The notes: generated from the letters alone by a model not told the origin. A stretch of DNA of 34,045 bases from Variovorax sp. WDL1 (GCF_001541225.1 NZ_LMTS01000158.1:138369-172413), one strand, 5' to 3'. Counted from the stretch's first letter, positions 14,617-23,275 are shown. Translations and numbers: made by a program.

Positions 14617-16758
14617 ATGTTGACCCAGGTTCAAGCATCCCCGGGCGCCGGGCTGGACGCCTTCTTCAAGGCCGACGGCGTGGCCGTGATCGGCGCTTCC
14701 GACGACATCACGAAGATCGGCGGCCGACCAGTCCAGCTGCTGCTCAAGTACGGCTATGCCGGCGCCATCTATCCCATCAACCCCAAGGGCGGCACGATCC
14801 AGGGCCTCCAGGCCTACGCCTCCATCCTGGACACGCCCACGGCGCCGGAGATGGCGATCGTGGCCGTGCCCGCCGGCGCCACGCTGCAAGCCGTGCGCGA
14901 CTGTGCCGATCGCGGCGTGCGCGGCGTGATCGTGCTGTCCACGGGCTTTGCCGAGGCCGGCCCCGATGGCGCGGCCCTGCAGGCCGAGCTGGTGCGGGTG
15001 GCGCGCAACCACGGCATGCGGCTGCTGGGGCCGAACTGCCTGGGCGCGGTCAACGTCGTGGACAGGCTGGTGGGCTCTTTCTCCATTGCGCTGGAACAAG
15101 GCATGCCGCCTGCCGGGCAGGTGGGCATCGTCTCGCAGTCGGGCAACATCGGCAGCTTCACCATGCGCAACATGGCCGATCGCGGCCTCGGCGTGAGCCG
15201 CTTCATCGCCACCGGCAACGAGGCCGACGTGGATGTGGCCGACGGCATTGCCGCACTGGCGCACGATCCCGGCACGCGCATCATCCTGTGCTGCATGGAA
15301 ACCTGCCGCAATGCCGCACGCCTGGTCGAGGCGCTCGACATGGCGCGCCGGCAGCACAAGCCGGTGATCGTTCTCAAGATCGGCGCCACCGAGCAAGGCC
15401 AGGCGGCCGCTGCCTCGCACACCGGCGCGCTGATGGGTTCCGACGCGGTGTTCGATGCCGTCTTCCGCCGCTATGGCGTGCTGCGCGTGCGTTCGTTCGA
15501 AGAGCTGCTCGAGGTCGGCCACGCCGTTGCCCTCCTGGGTCCGGCGCGGCTGCCCGCCACGGATGCGGTGACGCTGGTGGCTGCTTCCGGCGGATTCGGA
15601 ATCATGATGGCCGATGCGATGGTGGAAGCCGGCATGACGCTGCCGCAGCTCGCCGACACGACCAAGGCCCTGATCCGCGAGGCCGTGCCGACGGCCGGCA
15701 CCAGCAACCCGGTGGATGCGTCGGCCCAGATGTCCGCAAGGCCGGACATCCTGCTGAAGATGCTGACGGCGCTGCAGAACGACGAGAACGGCGGAACGCT
15801 GGTGCTGCTGCTGGCGCTGTCGCTGTACAACCCCCGCCTGCGCGGCGTGTACCTGGAGGCGCTGTCGAAGATCCGCGCCAGCCACCCCGACCGCCTGCTG
15901 ATCCTCATCAGCCAGGGCCCGCCCGATGCGGTCGCCGAGATCAATGCGCTGGGCATTCCGGTGTTCCCCGGCATTCCAGCGGCAGCCAGGGGCCTGGCAG
16001 GCCTGGTCAGGCTCGGCCGGCTCACCACCCTGCCCACCGCCCCTGCCTATGGTGGCCCGGTCGACAAGGTCGATCCGGCCGTGTTCCGCAACGAGTTCCA
16101 TGCCAAGAAGGCACTGGCGGCTGCGGGCATCAGCGTGCCGCGCGAGGAGGTGGTGGCTTCGGCCGACGATGCCGTGCGCAGCGCGCAGGCCATCGGCTAC
16201 CCCGTGGTCCTCAAGATCGCGTCGGAAGACATCGCCCACAAGACCGAGATCGGCGGCGTGGCGCTGAACCTGCAGGACGACGATGCCGTGCGCCAAGCGT
16301 ACGACCGCCTCATGGCCAATGCCGCCAAGCATGCACCGCAGGCGCGGCTGGATGGCATGCTGGTGGCCCCGATGGTCAGCGGCGGCGTGGAGCTGATCGC
16401 CGGCGTCTCGCGCGATCCCGTGTTCGGCCCCGTCGTCATGGTGGGGCTGGGCGGCATCCATGCCGAGATCCTCAAGGATGTCGCGGTGCAGGTGGCACCC
16501 GTCTCCGAGGACGAAGCCCTGCGGATGATCCGCGGCCTCAGGATGTTCGCGCTGCTTGACGGCGCCCGTGGCCAGCCCAAGGCCGACGTGGCCGCCGCTG
16601 CCCGCACGGTGGCCCGGCTTTCGGAGTTCGCGTGCCGCCATGCCGAAGACGTAGCCGAAATCGACATGAACCCCATCCTGGTCAAGCCCGAGGGCGAGGG
16701 CGTCCTCGTCCTCGATGCCCTGATGGTTCCGACCACCCGCAACAGCCCTGCACATTGA
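14617..16758 (+). CDS. ADP-forming acyl-CoA synthetase (ACD family, fused alpha-beta)
   Basis: A 713-residue fused NDP-forming acyl-CoA synthetase. Order: CoA-binding domain (about 12-105, with VAVIGASDD), two succinyl-CoA-synthetase-like domains (LLGPNCLGAVN and VGIVSQSGNIGS near 136-180), then a C-terminal ATP-grasp domain from about 490 (FHAKKALAAAGISVPREE, VVLKIASEDIAHKTEIGGV). The phospho-relay His268 lies in SHTGALMGSD. It would join a carboxylic acid to CoA with ATP, giving ADP and phosphate, reversibly. This replaces the AMP-forming ligase seen in most degradation operons. It lies between the crotonase and the dehydrogenase genes. The acid it uses is not readable. Confidence 0.93.
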   Translation: MLTQVQASPGAGLDAFFKADGVAVIGASDDITKIGGRPVQLLLKYGYAGAIYPINPKGGTIQGLQAYASILDTPTAPEMAIVAVPAGATLQAVRDCADRGVRGVIVLSTGFAEAGPDGAALQAELVRVARNHGMRLLGPNCLGAVNVVDRLVGSFSIALEQGMPPAGQVGIVSQSGNIGSFTMRNMADRGLGVSRFIATGNEADVDVADGIAALAHDPGTRIILCCMETCRNAARLVEALDMARRQHKPVIVLKIGATEQGQAAAASHTGALMGSDAVFDAVFRRYGVLRVRSFEELLEVGHAVALLGPARLPATDAVTLVAASGGFGIMMADAMVEAGMTLPQLADTTKALIREAVPTAGTSNPVDASAQMSARPDILLKMLTALQNDENGGTLVLLLALSLYNPRLRGVYLEALSKIRASHPDRLLILISQGPPDAVAEINALGIPVFPGIPAAARGLAGLVRLGRLTTLPTAPAYGGPVDKVDPAVFRNEFHAKKALAAAGISVPREEVVASADDAVRSAQAIGYPVVLKIASEDIAHKTEIGGVALNLQDDDAVRQAYDRLMANAAKHAPQARLDGMLVAPMVSGGVELIAGVSRDPVFGPVVMVGLGGIHAEILKDVAVQVAPVSEDEALRMIRGLRMFALLDGARGQPKADVAAAARTVARLSEFACRHAEDVAEIDMNPILVKPEGEGVLVLDALMVPTTRNSPAH

Positions 16759-16766
16759 AGCCCCTC

Positions 16767-17969
16767 ATGCACATGGAAAAGAACCCGGCCATTCCGGACG
16801 CTGCAGCAGGCCCGGCCGTCTACCGCCAGTACGCGCGCCAGTGGCTGCGCGCCCATCTGCCCGAGCACATGCGTGCGGACAGCATCCACTACCGCACGCC
16901 CACGCTGGACGAGTGCCGCGACTGGGAGGCGTCCATGTACGACGCGGGCCTGGCGGGCATGACATGGCCCAAGGCCTACGGCGGCCTGGGGCTGACTCTG
17001 CGGGAGCACCTGGCCGTCAACAAGGAAGTGGGCGCGCTGGCCATGCCGGAGAGCGTGAGCTCGATCGGCAAGGAACTGGCGGGGCCCATCATCCAGACCG
17101 TGGGCACGGAAGAACAGAAGCAGTTGTTCCTGCCGCGAATCCTCTCCATGCGCGACTACTGGTGCCAGGGCTTCTCCGAGCCCGACGCCGGCTCCGACCT
17201 GGCGCGCCTGCGTACCAGGGCCGTGCAGGAGGGCGACACGTGGCGCATCAACGGGCAGAAGATCTGGACCAGCGGTGCTGCCAAGGCGCACTACTGCCTG
17301 CTCCTCACCCGCACCGGAACGGTCGCCGACAAGCACCGTGGGCTGTTGATGTTCGCGGTGCCCATGGACACGCCCGGCATCCGGGTGGTGCCCATCAAGT
17401 CGATCGACGGCAAGGAATCCTTTGCCGAAGTCTTCTTCGACAACGTGGAGGTGCCCGACAGTGCGCGCCTCGGCGCACCGGACGAGGGCTGGAATGCCGC
17501 CATCCGCGTGTTGTCGATCGAGCGCGCCACCAACCGCATGTACCGGGCGTGGCGTTTCGAATGCGAACTGCGCCAGCTCATTGCCGCGTGCAAGTCCGAC
17601 CCGCAACTGTCGAAGTTGCTGGACGACGGTTACTACCAGCGCCGCATCGGCGATGTGGTGGGCGAGATCGACGCGCTCAAGGGCCTGGTCGAGCGCACGG
17701 TGAACCAGATGATGGCGGGCGACAAGATCGGTGCCCGTGGCTCGCTGACCAAGCTCTTCTGGTCGGAGTGCCACCAGGCCTTCATGGGCTTGGCGCTGTC
17801 CGTCGTGTCGCAGGTGAACCCGCGCTCCAGTGCGTTGGCGCAACGCGCCCGCAAGGCCTTCACCACGGGCTACCTGTACGCACGCGCCGAAACGATCTAC
17901 GCCGGCACCACCGAAGTGCAGCTGGACATCATTGCGCAACGCATCATGAATTTGCCGAAGGACCTTTGA
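16767..17969 (+). CDS. Acyl-CoA dehydrogenase, large subunit
   Basis: A 400-residue acyl-CoA dehydrogenase. Landmarks are GMTWPKAYGGLGLT, WCQGFSEPDAGSDLARLRTRA (flavin and substrate contacts), GQKIWTSGAAKAHYCLLLTRT, and the C-terminal RAETIYAGTTEVQLDIIAQRIM. Where medium-chain enzymes have the catalytic Glu (YEGT), this protein has Ala (YAGT), so any base must come from elsewhere, for example the helix-G position used in isovaleryl-CoA dehydrogenase. The ATG is 8 bp after the synthetase stop; Met3 is an alternative. The stop is 1 bp before the next subunit gene. The pair resembles the heteromeric dehydrogenases that act on bulky CoA thioesters such as steroid side chains. Confidence 0.93.
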   Translation: MHMEKNPAIPDAAAGPAVYRQYARQWLRAHLPEHMRADSIHYRTPTLDECRDWEASMYDAGLAGMTWPKAYGGLGLTLREHLAVNKEVGALAMPESVSSIGKELAGPIIQTVGTEEQKQLFLPRILSMRDYWCQGFSEPDAGSDLARLRTRAVQEGDTWRINGQKIWTSGAAKAHYCLLLTRTGTVADKHRGLLMFAVPMDTPGIRVVPIKSIDGKESFAEVFFDNVEVPDSARLGAPDEGWNAAIRVLSIERATNRMYRAWRFECELRQLIAACKSDPQLSKLLDDGYYQRRIGDVVGEIDALKGLVERTVNQMMAGDKIGARGSLTKLFWSECHQAFMGLALSVVSQVNPRSSALAQRARKAFTTGYLYARAETIYAGTTEVQLDIIAQRIMNLPKDL

Positions 17970-17970
17970 G

Positions 17971-18939
17971 ATGCCAACATCAGACAACGATCTCAAGCCC
18001 GAGGAATTTGCCCAGGCCGCAGCCGAGGCGATCTCCGATGCGCAGACTCGCAACTTCCGCGAGGCTGCCCAGGTGCTCGCCAATGCGGGGCTGTGCGGGG
18101 TGTGCGCCCAGGAAGATGCCGGGGGGCTGGGGCTGGGGCTGGGCATCGAGTTCGCCCTGCCCATCGCGGCCGAAGCGGGCAAGCTGCGCTTGCGGTGGCC
18201 GCTGCTCGAAACCATCCTGATCGCCAAGGCGCTGGGGGACTCTCCCCTGGCTGCCGAACTGGCCAGCGGCGCACGCGTCGCCACATGGGCCTTGCAAGGC
18301 AGTCTTCAGGACCGATGGGCGGGGCAGGCTCGCTGCGCCAAGGACAGTGACTGGGTCCTGGTGGCCGACGGCCAGGGCGGCGGCGCCCTGCTGGACCTGA
18401 GCTCCGTCCAAATCCAGGACGACGGCGCGCTGGACCCGGAAAGCCCTCAATCGTGGCTGGCGCTGGACAGCGCCCAGGTGCTGGCCGAGCTGGATGCCGC
18501 GACCTTTGCAGCACTGCAGCGCAACGGCCAGATCCTGATCGCCGGCTTCGTCAACGGTGCTGCCGAAGCCGCCCTGGTCACCACGGCCGAGTACATGTCG
18601 ACCCGCGTGCAGTTCGGACGCCCCCTGTCGGCCAAGCAGGCCGTGCGCCACCTGCTGGCGCGCATGCGCCTGCTGCAGGAAGCCTCCAATGCGGGCATCG
18701 AGCGCGTGCTCGGCACGGACGAATACGGCAGCGTGCGCAGCCCCCAACCCGTGCTGGCCCATGCCCTGGCCAGTGCGGCCTTCGTGCTGGAAAAGTCCAT
18801 CCACCTGCATGGCGGCATGGGCTTCACCTGGGAGGTGCCCTTGCACTACGCCCTGCGCGAAGTACGGAAGTTCGACGCCGCATTCGGCTCGGGCGCACTT
18901 GCCAGCCAGGTCGGCCGGGACTTCATCCGGTCTGTATGA
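17971..18939 (+). CDS. Acyl-CoA dehydrogenase-like small subunit
   Basis: A 322-residue, shortened acyl-CoA dehydrogenase. The middle beta domain is poorly conserved, while the C-terminal helical domain is clear: STRVQFGRPLSAKQAVRHLLARM and HLHGGMGFTWEVPLHYALREVRKFDAAFG. The HGGMGFTWE loop normally touches the flavin of the partner subunit. It has no evident catalytic Glu. Its gene follows the full-length dehydrogenase gene with 1 bp between, so the two probably form an alpha2beta2 enzyme with FAD sites at the subunit interfaces, as described for the FadE/ChsE pairs of actinobacteria. A single-copy, homomeric function is unlikely. Confidence 0.9.
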   Translation: MPTSDNDLKPEEFAQAAAEAISDAQTRNFREAAQVLANAGLCGVCAQEDAGGLGLGLGIEFALPIAAEAGKLRLRWPLLETILIAKALGDSPLAAELASGARVATWALQGSLQDRWAGQARCAKDSDWVLVADGQGGGALLDLSSVQIQDDGALDPESPQSWLALDSAQVLAELDAATFAALQRNGQILIAGFVNGAAEAALVTTAEYMSTRVQFGRPLSAKQAVRHLLARMRLLQEASNAGIERVLGTDEYGSVRSPQPVLAHALASAAFVLEKSIHLHGGMGFTWEVPLHYALREVRKFDAAFGSGALASQVGRDFIRSV

Positions 18940-18955
18940 ACCAAGGAATACCCAT

Positions 18956-19714
18956 ATGAGTCAGGATCTGCTCGGCCGTGTGGCCCTCATCACCGGCGCA
19001 GGCGCCGGCATCGGCCGCGAAACAGCCTTCCAGATGGCCGCTCGCGGTGCGATCGTCTGCGTGAACGATCTCAAGGAGGAACTGGTCACGCCCGTGGTGG
19101 AGGACATCAAGTCCCGGGGCGGGCAAGCCATCGGCATCGCGCTGAACATCGCCAGCCGCGAAGGCATTCGCGAAGCCATCCAGCGCTCGTACGAGCAAGG
19201 CAAGCGCTTCGACATCCTGGTCAACAACGCGGCCTGGGTGCGCTACCAGGCCATCCCCGAAATCATGCCGGAGACCGTGGATCGCATGCTGGACGTGGGC
19301 TTCAAGTCCGTGATCTGGAGCCTGCAGGAGGCCGTGGCGGTGATGGACCCGCAGCGCGGTGGCTCGATCGTGAACGTGGCGTCGGTCGCGGCCTTGCGCT
19401 CTGCCGCGAACTCGGTGGTCTATTCCGGCATCAAGGCGGGCATCCTGGGCATCACCCGCGCCGCGGCAGCAGAACTGGGTGCGCGCAACATCCGCGTCAA
19501 TGCCGTGTGCCCGTCGGCGGTTCCCACCGAAGGCACACAGCGCAACCGCAACGCCGAGCGCGATGCCAATCGCATTGCCCGCACGCCGCTGGGCCGGCTG
19601 GGCACCGTGGAAGACATCGCACGCAGCATCTGCTTCCTGGCCAGCGATGACGCGGGCTTCATCACGGCGCAGTCGCTGACGGTGGATGGCGGCATCACGC
19701 TGACCAACATCTGA
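18956..19714 (+). CDS. SDR family oxidoreductase (classical type)
   Basis: A 252-residue classical short-chain dehydrogenase. TGAGAGIG is at 13-20, NNAA at 90-93, and the catalytic residues are Ser143, Tyr156 and Lys160 (YSGIK). The end, FLASDDAGFITAQSLTVDGGITL, is typical. Asp38 after the second strand (VCVND) suggests NAD. ATG 18956 has AAGGA at 18943-18947. In this operon it could oxidise the hydroxyacyl-CoA made by the crotonase or an alcohol earlier in the route. The next SDR gene starts 17 bp later. Confidence 0.93.
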   Translation: MSQDLLGRVALITGAGAGIGRETAFQMAARGAIVCVNDLKEELVTPVVEDIKSRGGQAIGIALNIASREGIREAIQRSYEQGKRFDILVNNAAWVRYQAIPEIMPETVDRMLDVGFKSVIWSLQEAVAVMDPQRGGSIVNVASVAALRSAANSVVYSGIKAGILGITRAAAAELGARNIRVNAVCPSAVPTEGTQRNRNAERDANRIARTPLGRLGTVEDIARSICFLASDDAGFITAQSLTVDGGITLTNI

Positions 19715-19731
19715 TCTCCCCGGGACTGCGC

Positions 19732-20955
19732 ATGTCCTCGGTTCTGATCACCGGTGCTGCGTCCGGCATCGGACGCGACACCGCACGGCTCTTCGCCGGC
19801 GCAGGCTGGCAATGCGTGCTGGTCGACAACAACGAGCGGGCCTTGCGTTCATTGGGCCAAAGCCTGCCCTCCCCTGCCTCGGCCGCTCATGGGCTGCGCA
19901 CGATCGACCTGACCGACCCGCAGCAGATCGCATCGCTCGGAGAAGGCACGCCCGGGCTGGACGCCATCATCAACAACGCGGGCATGTCCGACACGTCCAA
20001 CACGCCGCTGGCAGAGCAAGGCCAGGCGCAGATCGGTCGTCTGCTCGCGCTCAATCTCGCAGCGCCGGCGGCCGTGGTCGATGCGTGTGCCCATCTGCTC
20101 AAGCCGGGCGCACGCATCGTCAACGTGGCGTCCGGCGCCGGCCTGCATGCCATCCCATGGCGTGGCGCCTACAGCCCGAGCAAGGCGGGACTCATCGCCC
20201 AGACTTTGGCCCTGGCGAAGGCACGGCCCGATTGGTGCGTGACGGTGCTTGCTCCGGGTTTCGTCCGGACCGAATTGGTGGACGGACTGATCCAGGCCGG
20301 TCGGCTCAAGCCCGAGAGCGCAGTGGCGAAGATCCCGCTCGGCCGCATGGCAGCGCCGGAGGAAATGGCGCAGGCACTGTACTTCCTGGCCAGCGCCGGA
20401 GCGCAACCGCTGAGTGGCCAGATGCTCGCGGTGAATGGCGGCTCTTCCGTCTACGGCGGCAGTCAGCCGTTCGCGCCAGCCACCCTGGACCCGCAGCCTC
20501 TGGACATGCCGGTGCAACTGGAAGTCTGCGGCGCAGAAGCCGCACCATGGCAAGCCGTGGCGCAAGCGCCCGCGGCGGCCCCCCACTATGCAGCCTGCCT
20601 CGACGTTTCGCCGCTGCACGGTGCTTCGGGATGCCTGTTTCAGGCGGTGCATGCTGCCGCCGCGCGCTTTGCAGCGCGCTACGCGGAACAGGCCAGCCTG
20701 ACTGTGCTGCTGCCCGCCGAAAAGGCCGATCGTTGGCAAGACGCCGGTGATGCCGCCGCGGCACGCATGCTGGTCTCGACCCTCGCCTGCGAGTGGGGCA
20801 GCCGAGCATTGCGCATCAATGCGCTGGAAGTGCCAAGGGGTGTGGACCCGGCGGCATTGCACCCGCTGCTGCGTTTCGTCTGCGGATCTGCTGCCCAGTA
20901 CCTGACGGGCCAGACGCTTGCCTGCCGAGGCCCAACGCCACAGGAGTCGCGATGA
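19732..20955 (+). CDS. SDR oxidoreductase with a degenerate second SDR-like half
   Basis: A 407-residue protein, some 150 residues longer than a normal classical SDR. Residues 1-240 form a complete SDR: TGAASGIG at 7-14, NNAG at 81-84, Ser134, Tyr147 and Lys151 (YSPSK), and ALYFLASAGAQPLSGQMLAVNGG. Residues 290-400 look like the C-terminal half of another SDR: AARMLVSTLACEWGSRALRINALEVP and LLRFVCGSAAQYLTGQTLACRG mirror the YxxxK helix and the last strand of the family. By alignment to the neighbouring SDRs, Tyr and Lys are replaced by Asp337 and Ala341, and no glycine-rich loop is present, so the second half cannot be active alone. The stop overlaps the next start (ATGA). Confidence 0.88.
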   Translation: MSSVLITGAASGIGRDTARLFAGAGWQCVLVDNNERALRSLGQSLPSPASAAHGLRTIDLTDPQQIASLGEGTPGLDAIINNAGMSDTSNTPLAEQGQAQIGRLLALNLAAPAAVVDACAHLLKPGARIVNVASGAGLHAIPWRGAYSPSKAGLIAQTLALAKARPDWCVTVLAPGFVRTELVDGLIQAGRLKPESAVAKIPLGRMAAPEEMAQALYFLASAGAQPLSGQMLAVNGGSSVYGGSQPFAPATLDPQPLDMPVQLEVCGAEAAPWQAVAQAPAAAPHYAACLDVSPLHGASGCLFQAVHAAAARFAARYAEQASLTVLLPAEKADRWQDAGDAAAARMLVSTLACEWGSRALRINALEVPRGVDPAALHPLLRFVCGSAAQYLTGQTLACRGPTPQESR

Positions 20956-21698
20956 AAACACCAGCCGACGTGACCGATCCTGCGCGTGCGCAGATCAAGG
21001 ATTCCTTCATCGCGGAGCGCGGCTACTGGCGCCCCTGGACCGAGACCATGCTGCAGGCCTGCCCCGCATTCGTGCAGCAATACGCGCGCTATGCGGGCTA
21101 CCCCGCGCGCAGCGGGCCACTGACGCAGCGCATGGTGGAGCTCATCTATGTGGCGCTCGATTCTTCCTCCTCCCATCTTTTCGAGGCGGGCCTGCACACC
21201 CACATGAAGCGGGCACTCGAGGTGGGCGCCACCCAGGCCGACATTTTCGATGTGCTGCACCTCGTTGCCGTGCAAGGCGTCGCCAGCGTGTGCCAGGCCA
21301 CCGACATCCTGGCCGAGTTCGCCGGCTCGAGCGCAGTGGCGGCGATCGACGAGGAACTCCAGGCCCGCATCGACAGGCTTGGTCCCGCGCACGCCCTGGC
21401 CCTGGCCTCCGTCGCGCGGCTCGACCCCGGCTACGCCGAGGTGCTACTCGACTTTGTCGAGCGAGGTCGCCCCGGTGCGGGCCTGACCCAGGCGGAGCGC
21501 AGCCTGGTCCAGCTGGCATTGCACGCGTGCTTCACGGCTTTCAACCCGGACGCCATACGGCAGATCGTCGCCACGGCGCTGTCTCAAGACCTGACGCCGG
21601 CCGAGCTGCTCCAGGCCATCCAGTTGGGCGGCCACCTGGCCGTGCATGGCACTGCACTCGGGACGAATGTATTCCGGCAAACCCAGGCCAGCGCGTGA
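20952..21698 (+). CDS. Carboxymuconolactone decarboxylase (CMD)-family protein
   Basis: A 248-residue protein with two CMD/AhpD-like helical modules. The first (about 55-110) carries MVELIYVALDSSSSHLFEAGLHTHMKRALEVGATQADIFDVL, split here as MVELIYVALDSSSS and HTHMKRALEVGATQADIFDV. The second (about 165-240) carries AERSLVQLALHAC and LTPAELLQAIQLGG. The redox CxxC of AhpD is absent, so peroxidase activity is unlikely; a decarboxylase or isomerase type of role is possible. CAGGAG at 20941-20946 serves the ATG, which overlaps the SDR stop. It is the last gene of the plus-arm operon. Its ligand is unknown. Confidence 0.85.
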   Translation: MKTPADVTDPARAQIKDSFIAERGYWRPWTETMLQACPAFVQQYARYAGYPARSGPLTQRMVELIYVALDSSSSHLFEAGLHTHMKRALEVGATQADIFDVLHLVAVQGVASVCQATDILAEFAGSSAVAAIDEELQARIDRLGPAHALALASVARLDPGYAEVLLDFVERGRPGAGLTQAERSLVQLALHACFTAFNPDAIRQIVATALSQDLTPAELLQAIQLGGHLAVHGTALGTNVFRQTQASA

Positions 21699-21863
21699 GG
21701 TGCCGCGGGTGCCGTCGAACACGCGCGGCGCGCAACTGACTGGTGGAGCGGCGGAACTCAGCGGCGTGGCATGGTGTCGGGAGGCGGCGGGCGCATCGCG
21801 CCATGGCACGGCGGCCTGCCGGCGGCCAACTACCATCGACACCTTGTCCCGCCCACGCCCGCC

Positions 21864-22517
21864 ATGTCGAGCCTCCCACTGTCCCAGGTGCTCTTTCTGT
21901 CCAACGCCCAGATCGCGATCGAGGCAGCGGCCACGCTGGCGTTCGCGCTTTCGGGGCTGATCGAGGCGGCACGCAAGCGGCTGGACGCGGTCGGCGTCTG
22001 CGTGGTGGCGGGCTTGGCGGCCTTCGGGGGCGGCACGCTGCGCGACGTGCTGCTCGACCGCCGGCCCTTCTTCTGGGTCCAGCACGCGACCTGGCTCTGG
22101 GTGCTGCTCGCGCTGTGCGTCGGCGCCATGTTCTTCATGCGCTCGCGCCATTTCGCGCTCACCGAGAGGGCCATGCAGTGGCCCGATGCGCTGGGCCTGG
22201 GCCTGTTCACCGCCGGCGGCACGCAGATCGCGATCGACGTCGCCATGCCGCCCATCGTCGCCGTGTTCATGGGCATGGTGACGGCGGTGTGCGGCGGGGT
22301 GCTGCGCGACATCGTCTGCAACGAGATCCCGCGCGCCTTCAGCGATCACCGGCCCTATGCGCTGTGCGCATTCGCCGGGGCCTGGCTGGTGGTGCTGGTC
22401 CATCAATTGGCGATGCCGCAGTGGCTCGGCCTGGTGGCCGCGGCGGGCACGGTCACGCTGCTGCGGGTGCTGGCGATGCTGACGGGCTGGAAGCTGCCGG
22501 CCTGGCGGGCCGACTAG
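21864..22517 (+). CDS. TRIC-type (UPF0126) cation channel family membrane protein
   Basis: A 217-residue protein with about seven membrane segments arranged as two similar three-helix halves. Each half bears the family's Gly/Arg motif: FGGGTLRDVLLDRRPFFW and CGGVLRDIVCNEIP. Bacterial members form trimeric channels for monovalent cations. I start at MSSLPLSQ (ATG 21864), since the open frame above it has no membrane character and low coding likelihood. It is separated from the catabolic island by 165 bp in which I see no gene, and ends 20 bp before the convergent Crp/Fnr gene. It probably has a housekeeping role unrelated to the island. Confidence 0.9.
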   Translation: MSSLPLSQVLFLSNAQIAIEAAATLAFALSGLIEAARKRLDAVGVCVVAGLAAFGGGTLRDVLLDRRPFFWVQHATWLWVLLALCVGAMFFMRSRHFALTERAMQWPDALGLGLFTAGGTQIAIDVAMPPIVAVFMGMVTAVCGGVLRDIVCNEIPRAFSDHRPYALCAFAGAWLVVLVHQLAMPQWLGLVAAAGTVTLLRVLAMLTGWKLPAWRAD

Positions 22518-22537
22518 CGAAAGCGCCCGAATGACGC

Positions 22538-23239
22538 CTACGCACCCCGCACCTCCTCCACCATCCGCACCAGCCGGCGCGCATCGGTCAGCACCAGCGC
22601 CCGGCCCTCCTTGGCCAGCAGGCCGTCGCGCCGCAGGGCATTGAGCTCGCGCGTGACCTGCTCGCGGTTGGTGCTGATCTGGCTGGCCAGCTCGGCATGG
22701 GTCGGCGCCGGCTCCAGCCGCGCCCGGTTGCCGTCGATGCCCGCAGCCTGGGCCAGGCGCAGCAGCTCCGCGTGGACACGGTTCTGGACGCCGAGCGTGC
22801 TGAGGTCGATCACGCGCTCGGACAACTGGCGCACCAGCGCGGTGAGGCTGCGCATGACGCGCTCGGCGACCACCGGCTCGTCGCGCAGCAACGCGAGAAA
22901 GGCCCCGCGATCGAGGCTGGCGACCACGCTGGGCGTGAGCGTCACCACGTCGGCCGAGCGCGGCTGGCCGTCGATGGCGGCGATGTCGCCGAAATGCTCG
23001 CCCTCGAGCGAGTCGCGGAAGGTGACCTGCCGCCCGTTGGCTGCGTAGATCGTCACCCGCAGCCGGCCGGAAACCAGGAAGAAGACGTCGCTCTTGCGCT
23101 CGGAGCGCCGCAGCACGGGCTTGCCCGCCGGCAGGCTCTGCCACCGGCAGCGCTCGGCCAGCTGCTCCAGCCGCTCGCGCGACAGGCCCTGCAGCAGCAC
23201 GATGTGCTGCAGGCCCAGGCTGGAGCGATCAGGCGGCAT
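22538..23239 (-). CDS. Crp/Fnr-family transcriptional regulator
   Basis: A 233-residue regulator. The cyclic-nucleotide-binding-type beta-roll covers about 18-135 (LEGEHFGDIAAIDGQPRSADVVTL holds the phosphate-binding-cassette-like part), followed by the dimer helix and a Crp-type winged helix at about 150-225. The recognition helix reads STNREQVTREL: Arg192, Glu193 and Arg197 match in spacing the Arg180, Glu181 and Arg185 that E. coli CRP uses to read TGTGA. There is no FNR-type cysteine cluster (only Cys31), so oxygen sensing by Fe-S is unlikely. The ATG 23239 gives a normal length; the frame is open upstream. It diverges from an exported-protein gene over a 136-bp region with a CRP-like dyad. 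Confidence 0.92.
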   Translation of the reverse strand: MPPDRSSLGLQHIVLLQGLSRERLEQLAERCRWQSLPAGKPVLRRSERKSDVFFLVSGRLRVTIYAANGRQVTFRDSLEGEHFGDIAAIDGQPRSADVVTLTPSVVASLDRGAFLALLRDEPVVAERVMRSLTALVRQLSERVIDLSTLGVQNRVHAELLRLAQAAGIDGNRARLEPAPTHAELASQISTNREQVTRELNALRRDGLLAKEGRALVLTDARRLVRMVEEVRGA

Positions 23240-23275
23240 GACACGGACCCCGTGAGGACGGCCTCTTTGCAAAAC

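Noticed and set aside
14599..16755. A 718-codon minus-strand frame opposite the acyl-CoA synthetase
   Set aside because: It mirrors a well-conserved gene codon for codon and shows no recognisable domain, only Gly/His/Arg-rich low-complexity sequence.
21444..23144. A 566-codon minus-strand frame across the TRIC channel and regulator genes
   Set aside because: It overlaps three supported genes in other frames and has no protein-like pattern.
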